NCBI GenBank assembly: GCA_018813765.1
Contig: JAHJBC010000001.1
Coordinates: 124,001-188,000 of the forward strand
Source of the DNA: Gammaproteobacteria bacterium
GTDB taxonomy: Bacteria; Pseudomonadota; Gammaproteobacteria; Burkholderiales; Gallionellaceae
Reading direction: 5' to 3'
DNA length: 64,000 nt
Part shown: positions 58,798 through 64,000 of the stretch, one piece after another
Numbering within the stretch: position 1 is the stretch's first letter
Layout of the letters: the number at the start of each line of letters is the position of its first letter
Position numbers and translations under genes: made by a program
The notes under the pieces: model-generated
Told to the model about the DNA's origin: nothing
Database searches by the model: none
What the model saw: only the letters and a program-made list of their open reading frames with translations

Positions 58798-60947
58798 GTC
58801 TGGCCCCCGCACTCTTCGAAAAAGGCGTAATGCTGCATCGCCTCCATGATGCCCGCCGCACCGCGGCTGCCGGAAAAATAGATGCGTTCCATGTTCACCA
58901 GGCCGGACAGCTCGGCCAGATGCTGGCTGTCCACCACCACGCCCATGGTGTTGCCCATCAGCATGTCGGCGTCGGCAGCGGTCACTCCGGCGACGAGCGT
59001 GCGCTCCAGCGCAAAATCCAGTCGCGACGCGACCCAGCGCAGCGCCAGCCCCTTGCTGGCCCGGATCGGCAGCACATCGAGGAACTGGCCGAACGAGAAC
59101 ACGGTGTTCACGGCCTGCTCGTTGCGCAACAGCAACTGGCGTATCTGCTGGATGTCCGCCACGCCGGGATCGATGTAATAGCTGAGCTTGAACGCACCCT
59201 GGAATCGTTTTGACTGCATCTCGAGGCCGGGCACCTCTTTCAGCAGTTCGCGCAATGCCGCCGGGTTCCACAGATGGTTGATGTGCCGCTCCCACGCTTC
59301 GTCCTGATTCAGTTCGGGGCCGTAGTAGATCTCCGTGCCTTGAGAAGCGATCAGGAAATCCGGTTCGCGGATTCGGTGCTGGCGCAATACCGCCAGCGCA
59401 TCGTCCAGCCTGCGGCCGGTCGCCAGTCCGAACATGATCCCGCGCCGATGTTCCTGCAGGACCTGCATGAGTGTCGGCAGCGACTCGCTGTCGCCGGTCA
59501 GGTTCAGGTCCAGGCTGCTGATGAACACCCGCTCGCAGGATGGCGTCCTGCGCTTGCCTTTCATGACCCTGGGCGGACGCGCGGCCTTGTCGGCGAGCGG
59601 CCGGATCGCAGCCAGATAACTTTCCGCATGCGCCTTCCATGAATAGTGCTGCCGCACGCCCCGCATGCCGTTTCTCGACAGTTTGCGCCAATTCTCGCGG
59701 TCGCCCAGCAACGCCAGTATCCTGGCAGCCATCGCGGCCTTGTCGAGCGGATCGATAAGATAGCCGTTGCTGCAATTCCCGATGATGTCGACCGGCCCGC
59801 CGTCTTCGGTCGCGACGATAGGCAAGCCGCAGGCGGCGGCTTCGATCAGCGTCAACCCGAACGGTTCGGTCAGCGCCGGATTGACGAACACGCCATGTCC
59901 GGCGGCAGCCAGCCGGTACAGTTCGGCCACTTCCTCCGGGCGGTGATGTTTGGGATAGGCCACCTTGCCGTACAGGTCGTTCTTGTCGATCGCCAGCAGG
60001 ATCTCGTTCAGCACGCCGCGTGCCACCGGCTCCATCTCCTGGATGTCGTCGCGATTCCCTGCCACCACCACCAGGTTGGCGGCCTGCTGCAACTCGGCCG
60101 ATTCGCCATAGGCGTCGATCAGGGTCGCGATGTTCTTCTTCGGGTCCGGTCGCGACAGCGCCAGGATGAGCGGTTTCTGCGGCTGTTTGAGGAAGCGGCG
60201 CAATTCCAGCGCGATCCTGCTTTGCTTCTCGTCGCCCCGCGGCGGGAAGAACTGCCCGGTATCCGTACCGGGCGGGATCGTCAGCATGCAGTCCGGCTGG
60301 TAGAAATCATACAGCGCGTATTGCTGCTCGATCTCCTGCCTGGTGCTGGTAACGACGCGTTCGGCGACACCCAGCGTCATCTCCTCCGCCTCGATGCGGC
60401 GCGACATGTTGTAGACCGATTCCAGTTCGGACTGTTTGACGCCGCCGGCCATCAGACGCTTGCGCTTGCTCCGGCCCAGCGAATGTCCGGTATGCACCAG
60501 CGGGATGCCGAGTTGCAGCGACAGCCGCGATGCCACATAGCCGGAATCCGCATAATGGCTGTGCAACACGTCGGGCAGGCGCGCTTGCGACTTGAGATAG
60601 CCCAGCACGTTGTCGGAATAACTCTCCAGTGAATCCCACAACAACTCCTTGCGCAGATATCCCTGCTCGCCGCAGCGGATGCGCACGATGCGCGACTTGC
60701 CGCACAGCGGTTCGACCGGTTCGGCGTAGTCGGGACTGACCTGCGGGTCCTCGACCAGCCGGGTCAGCAGATCCACCCTTTCCACATCCGCATGCGCGCC
60801 CAGTGCGCGTGCAAGTTCGACGACATATTTGGTCTGTCCGCCGGTATCGGCATCGCGCCCGAGTTCGAGATCGTGACCGCGTATCAGGCCGTGGATGCTG
60901 ACCAGCACGATGTACAGCGGCCTGTGCGATTGGCGCCGGCGCTTCAC
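58794..60947 (-). CDS. sps: sucrose-phosphate synthase (GT4 plus C-terminal HAD-like domain)
   Basis: YIVLVSIHGLIRGHDLELGRDADTGGQTKYVVELARAL; ALSRPDPKKNIATLIDAYGE; GTG start overlaps pfkB stop. Confidence 0.94.
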   Translation of the reverse strand: MKRRRQSHRPLYIVLVSIHGLIRGHDLELGRDADTGGQTKYVVELARALGAHADVERVDLLTRLVEDPQVSPDYAEPVEPLCGKSRIVRIRCGEQGYLRKELLWDSLESYSDNVLGYLKSQARLPDVLHSHYADSGYVASRLSLQLGIPLVHTGHSLGRSKRKRLMAGGVKQSELESVYNMSRRIEAEEMTLGVAERVVTSTRQEIEQQYALYDFYQPDCMLTIPPGTDTGQFFPPRGDEKQSRIALELRRFLKQPQKPLILALSRPDPKKNIATLIDAYGESAELQQAANLVVVAGNRDDIQEMEPVARGVLNEILLAIDKNDLYGKVAYPKHHRPEEVAELYRLAAAGHGVFVNPALTEPFGLTLIEAAACGLPIVATEDGGPVDIIGNCSNGYLIDPLDKAAMAARILALLGDRENWRKLSRNGMRGVRQHYSWKAHAESYLAAIRPLADKAARPPRVMKGKRRTPSCERVFISSLDLNLTGDSESLPTLMQVLQEHRRGIMFGLATGRRLDDALAVLRQHRIREPDFLIASQGTEIYYGPELNQDEAWERHINHLWNPAALRELLKEVPGLEMQSKRFQGAFKLSYYIDPGVADIQQIRQLLLRNEQAVNTVFSFGQFLDVLPIRASKGLALRWVASRLDFALERTLVAGVTAADADMLMGNTMGVVVDSQHLAELSGLVNMERIYFSGSRGAAGIMEAMQHYAFFEECGGQT

Positions 60948-61888
60948 AGATGCCACTCCGCGATGAAAGGCGCATAGAAATCCGCCTGCTCCGGCACCGC
61001 GCCGCGCACCCGGCACAGCGCAGCCGCAAAGGCGTTGGCGCGCCGCAGCGTGTCCGCCATCGTCCAGCGCCGTAGCATGCCCAGTATGTAGACGGCGGCG
61101 AAGCCGTCACCGGCCCCGACCGTGTCCACGGTGTCGCCCGAAGGCGGGGGCGGGACGGCCTCGATATCCTTGCCGTCCCGGCTGGTCAGCCAGGCGCCGC
61201 GGTCGCCGCAGGTCACCACGATCCGTTCCAGATCGTAGCGCTGCATCAATTCACGCGCCTGTTCCCGGGCCGGGCGATCCGCCAGCCCCGTCATCGCGGC
61301 CACGCTGGCGAGCTCTTCCTCGTTCAGTTTCAGGATGTCCGCACTTTCCAGCGACGATTTGATGATCGCCTCGTCCACCCAGGGTTGGCGCAGGTTGATG
61401 TCGAGGAATTTGGGCGCGTCGGTACTGCGCAGCATGGCCGACAGCGCGCGCCGCGACATCTCGCCGCGTTGCGCCAGCGTGCCGAAATACACCAGCGCGG
61501 GATGGACCGAAAGCGTGCTCATGCGCACCACGCCGGGATGGATGAAATCGTAGGCCTGCAAGGGCAGGATCTCGAAGCGGTGGCCGCCCTCGTCTTCATG
61601 CACTTTCACCTGTCCGGTCGGGCGGTTCTTGTCGGTCTGTATGCCGACCGTCTCCATGCCGCGCTCGCCCATCCTTTCCAGCACCCGGTCGCGCAACGCA
61701 TCATGGCCGACCCGCGATATCAGCACCGGACGCAGCCCAAACGCCTGCAGGTGTGTCGCCACATTGAACGGCGCCCCGCCCAGCACCGTGCGGTCCGGAA
61801 AGACGTCCGCCAGCACTTCGCCGTACAGCATGACCGGCAATTTCGGGGCGTTGCGTGATGGCGGGAATTTTCCGCGCTCCGCTGTCAC
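60944..61888 (-). CDS. fruK: PfkB family fructokinase
   Basis: GEVLADVFPDRTVLGGAPFNVATHLQAFG, DTVDTVGAGDGFAAVYI; GTG start. Confidence 0.9.
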   Translation of the reverse strand: MTAERGKFPPSRNAPKLPVMLYGEVLADVFPDRTVLGGAPFNVATHLQAFGLRPVLISRVGHDALRDRVLERMGERGMETVGIQTDKNRPTGQVKVHEDEGGHRFEILPLQAYDFIHPGVVRMSTLSVHPALVYFGTLAQRGEMSRRALSAMLRSTDAPKFLDINLRQPWVDEAIIKSSLESADILKLNEEELASVAAMTGLADRPAREQARELMQRYDLERIVVTCGDRGAWLTSRDGKDIEAVPPPPSGDTVDTVGAGDGFAAVYILGMLRRWTMADTLRRANAFAAALCRVRGAVPEQADFYAPFIAEWHL

Positions 61889-62001
61889 CGGTCCGACTCC
61901 CGATCAAATGCGATGCCGGAACGATATGCCCGTCCGCGCGGCGATACACAAAATGGAAATGCGGCAGCCGGAGCGGCTGCCGTGACCAACGGCTTGCTCA
62001 T
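61885..62001 (-). CDS. 38-aa upstream ORF overlapping fructokinase start (GTGA)
   Basis: CAGGAGGAGTTCC-ATG; MSKPLVTAAAPAAAFPFCVSPRGRAYRSGIAFDRESDR*. Confidence 0.5.
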   Translation of the reverse strand: MSKPLVTAAAPAAAFPFCVSPRGRAYRSGIAFDRESDR

Positions 62002-62030
62002 GGAACTCCTCCTGGTTGGCGCAGATAACG

Positions 62031-62050
62031 ATATATTGGTGTGAATATAT
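62031..62050. promoter_or_regulatory. candidate MarR operator ATATATT-GGTGTG-AATATAT
   Basis: Perfect 7 bp half-sites in the divergent fruK/marR intergenic region. Confidence 0.5.
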
Positions 62051-62125
62051 TTGATATAAATGTTTTGTGCAAACCTTATAATCCGCCGCACATCAAGGCA
62101 ACCGCAACAACGACAGGGGAAAGAC

Positions 62126-62602
62126 TTGGGCAAACACAACAAAGCGCTTCCGGCTCAGGTCCTGAAGAAATTCCGCATCATCTACGGTTCGGTGCGCCAG
62201 CACTTCCGCGAAATCGAGCAGGTGTGCGAGGTCAGCGGCTCGCAGTTGTGGGTGATGAAGGAGGTCGCGCTCACGCCCGGCATCGGCATTTCGGAATTGT
62301 CCGCCCGGCTTTCCATCCATCAGTCGACCTGCAGCCAACTGGTCGAGAAACTGGCGGGCCGCAGCCTGATCATCAAGGAACGCAGCAAGGAAGACCAGCG
62401 CCGCGTCGGTCTGCGTCCCACCGCCAAGGCGCTCAAACTGATCGCACTCGCGCCCGGCCCGGCCGAAGGCATCCTGCCCGAAGCGCTCAATTCCCTGCCC
62501 GCAGACACCATCCAGACGCTGGATACGGCGCTCGACCAGGTCCTCAAACAGCTCCAGATCAAGGACAACAAGCTGGGACAGAAACCCTTGTCGGAGCTGT
62601 GA
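62126..62602 (+). CDS. MarR family transcriptional regulator
   Basis: GISELSARLSIHQSTCSQLVEKLAGRSLIIKERSKEDQRRVGLRPTAKA; TTG after CAGGGGAAAGAC. Confidence 0.9.
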   Translation: MGKHNKALPAQVLKKFRIIYGSVRQHFREIEQVCEVSGSQLWVMKEVALTPGIGISELSARLSIHQSTCSQLVEKLAGRSLIIKERSKEDQRRVGLRPTAKALKLIALAPGPAEGILPEALNSLPADTIQTLDTALDQVLKQLQIKDNKLGQKPLSEL

Positions 62603-62653
62603 CATCTGCGCGATGTTATAATCGCGCCCCATCAAACCGGAGGGATAACGCAG

Positions 62654-63910
62654 ATGTCCACAACGATCCTGGTCATCGGCCTGATGGTGTTTTTCGCGCA
62701 CTTTCTGTCGCTGCAATTCCGCAAGACCAATATCCCCGACGTGCTGGTACTGATGCTGCTGGGCATCGTGATCGGTCCGCTGCTGGGCATCGTCACGCCG
62801 GATGATTTCGGCAAGATCGGCTCGCTCATCGCCACCATCGCGCTGGTGGTGATCCTGTTCGAGAGCGGCACCTCGCTCGACCTGGGCGTACTGGGCAGGT
62901 CGCTGGGGCCCACCGGTGTGCTGACGTTCCTGTGTTTCTCGGTGACTGCCACCATCGTCGGCCTGCTCGGACATTACCTTCTCGAACTGGCTTCGCTCCC
63001 TGCCACCATACTCGGGGTCACATTGGGCGGCACCTCATCGGTCGTGGTCATCCCGATGGTCGGCGCCCTGCGGCTGTCGGATAAACCCGCCACCGTGCTG
63101 GTGCTCGAATCGGCGCTGACCGATGTGCTGTGCATCGTCGGCGTATTTGCGTTGTTGCAGTTCCATACCCAGGGCGGCCTGGAACCTGGACGGGTAATCG
63201 GCGGCGTGATGGCGGCACTGATCTTCGCGGCGGTCATCGGCGTGCTCGGCGGCATCGGCTGGCTGCTGGTGCTGGGCAAGATCCGCGACTTCCCCAACAC
63301 CATCTCCTCCACGCTCGCCTATGTGTTCATCGTCTACGGCCTGACCGAGTTTCTCGGTTTCTCCGGCGCCATCGCCGCACTCGCCCTCGGCATCACGCTG
63401 ACCAATTTCGAAAAGCTCGGCCTGCACCGCATCCAGCAACTGGATCGACAGATCGAACCGCTGAACGAGATGGACATCACTTTCTATCGCGAGGCAGTGT
63501 TCCTGCTCAAGACCTACTTCTTCGTCTATCTCGGCGTCTCCATCCATTTCGGCGAGGCATTCCTCGCCCTGGTGGCAATCGCCATGGTGGTGCTGGTCTT
63601 TGTGATGCGGCTGTCGATCACCCGGATCGCGTTGCGCGCCGACGTCTACAGCCTGCGCGACACCGCCTTCGCCTCGATGATGGCGCCAAAAGGCCTTGCC
63701 GCCGCAGTGCTGGCCGCATTGCCGCTGCAAGCCGGCGTCGCCGGCGGCGAGGTGATCCGCGACACGACCTACATGGTGGTGCTGGTCAGTATCGCGTTGA
63801 CCGCTATGCTGGTGATGATTTTCCCGCAACCCTCGGTGCAACGCTTCTACCAGCGCGCACTGGGCAAACCGGCCACACCGGCTGAAACGGCTGAAACGGC
63901 TGAACCGTAA
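62654..63910 (+). CDS. cation:proton antiporter (CPA family)
   Basis: Polytopic; IPDVLVLMLLGIVIGPLLG, LFESGTSLDL, GTSSVVVIPM. Confidence 0.92.
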   Translation: MSTTILVIGLMVFFAHFLSLQFRKTNIPDVLVLMLLGIVIGPLLGIVTPDDFGKIGSLIATIALVVILFESGTSLDLGVLGRSLGPTGVLTFLCFSVTATIVGLLGHYLLELASLPATILGVTLGGTSSVVVIPMVGALRLSDKPATVLVLESALTDVLCIVGVFALLQFHTQGGLEPGRVIGGVMAALIFAAVIGVLGGIGWLLVLGKIRDFPNTISSTLAYVFIVYGLTEFLGFSGAIAALALGITLTNFEKLGLHRIQQLDRQIEPLNEMDITFYREAVFLLKTYFFVYLGVSIHFGEAFLALVAIAMVVLVFVMRLSITRIALRADVYSLRDTAFASMMAPKGLAAAVLAALPLQAGVAGGEVIRDTTYMVVLVSIALTAMLVMIFPQPSVQRFYQRALGKPATPAETAETAEP

Positions 63911-63945
63911 GATAGGACGGCAACTAGCGAAAGTTGCAATTTGAT

Positions 63946-64000
63946 TTAGCCGACGCCGCGCGCTTCCGCGCACCCCGCGCAAAACACGACCGCCGGGTCG
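63946..64000 (-). CDS. C-terminal end of a minus-strand gene entering from the right edge
   Basis: Open frame ...DPAVVFCAGCAEARGVG*; only 17 codons visible. Confidence 0.3.
   Translation of the reverse strand, partial: DPAVVFCAGCAEARGVG

Noticed and set aside
57946-59775. 609-aa ORF as one protein
   Set aside because: N-terminal half is out-of-frame shadow of the sps gene; only the part from 58797 matches the sucrose-phosphate phosphatase.

Overview
This 64 kb window is a dense, mostly housekeeping segment of a high-GC bacterial chromosome. Gene content suggests an autotrophic betaproteobacterium of the Gallionellaceae/Nitrosomonadales type (phosphoribulokinase, LptE/HolA, AccBC/PrmA, Gcv operon, NodIJ-type ABC exporter); this taxonomy is inference. 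About 60 CDS can be supported. No tRNA, rRNA, CRISPR array, transposase or prophage was recognised. The most interesting content is: (1) a repeat-bounded cassette (22995-24233) with two ~234 bp inverted repeats around one AT-richer secreted orphan gene; (2) a family of CCCTCTCCC-GGGAGAGGG palindromic elements, three of which lie in-frame inside polA, gcvPA and gcvPB, read in different frames; (3) three MITE-like 117-132 bp elements with identical 28 bp inverted termini; (4) a tandem glycine riboswitch followed almost immediately by a perfect intrinsic terminator; (5) an orphan PotD-like binding protein overlapping a Cache-HAMP-GGDEF gene (NspS/MbaA-like logic); (6) a sucrose-synthesis operon (fructokinase, SPS, SPP, amylosucrase) with a divergent MarR regulator, a palindromic operator candidate and a 38-aa upstream ORF coupled to the fructokinase start; (7) a pair of near-identical operator-like palindromes exactly 60 bp apart upstream of a DUF6502 gene.
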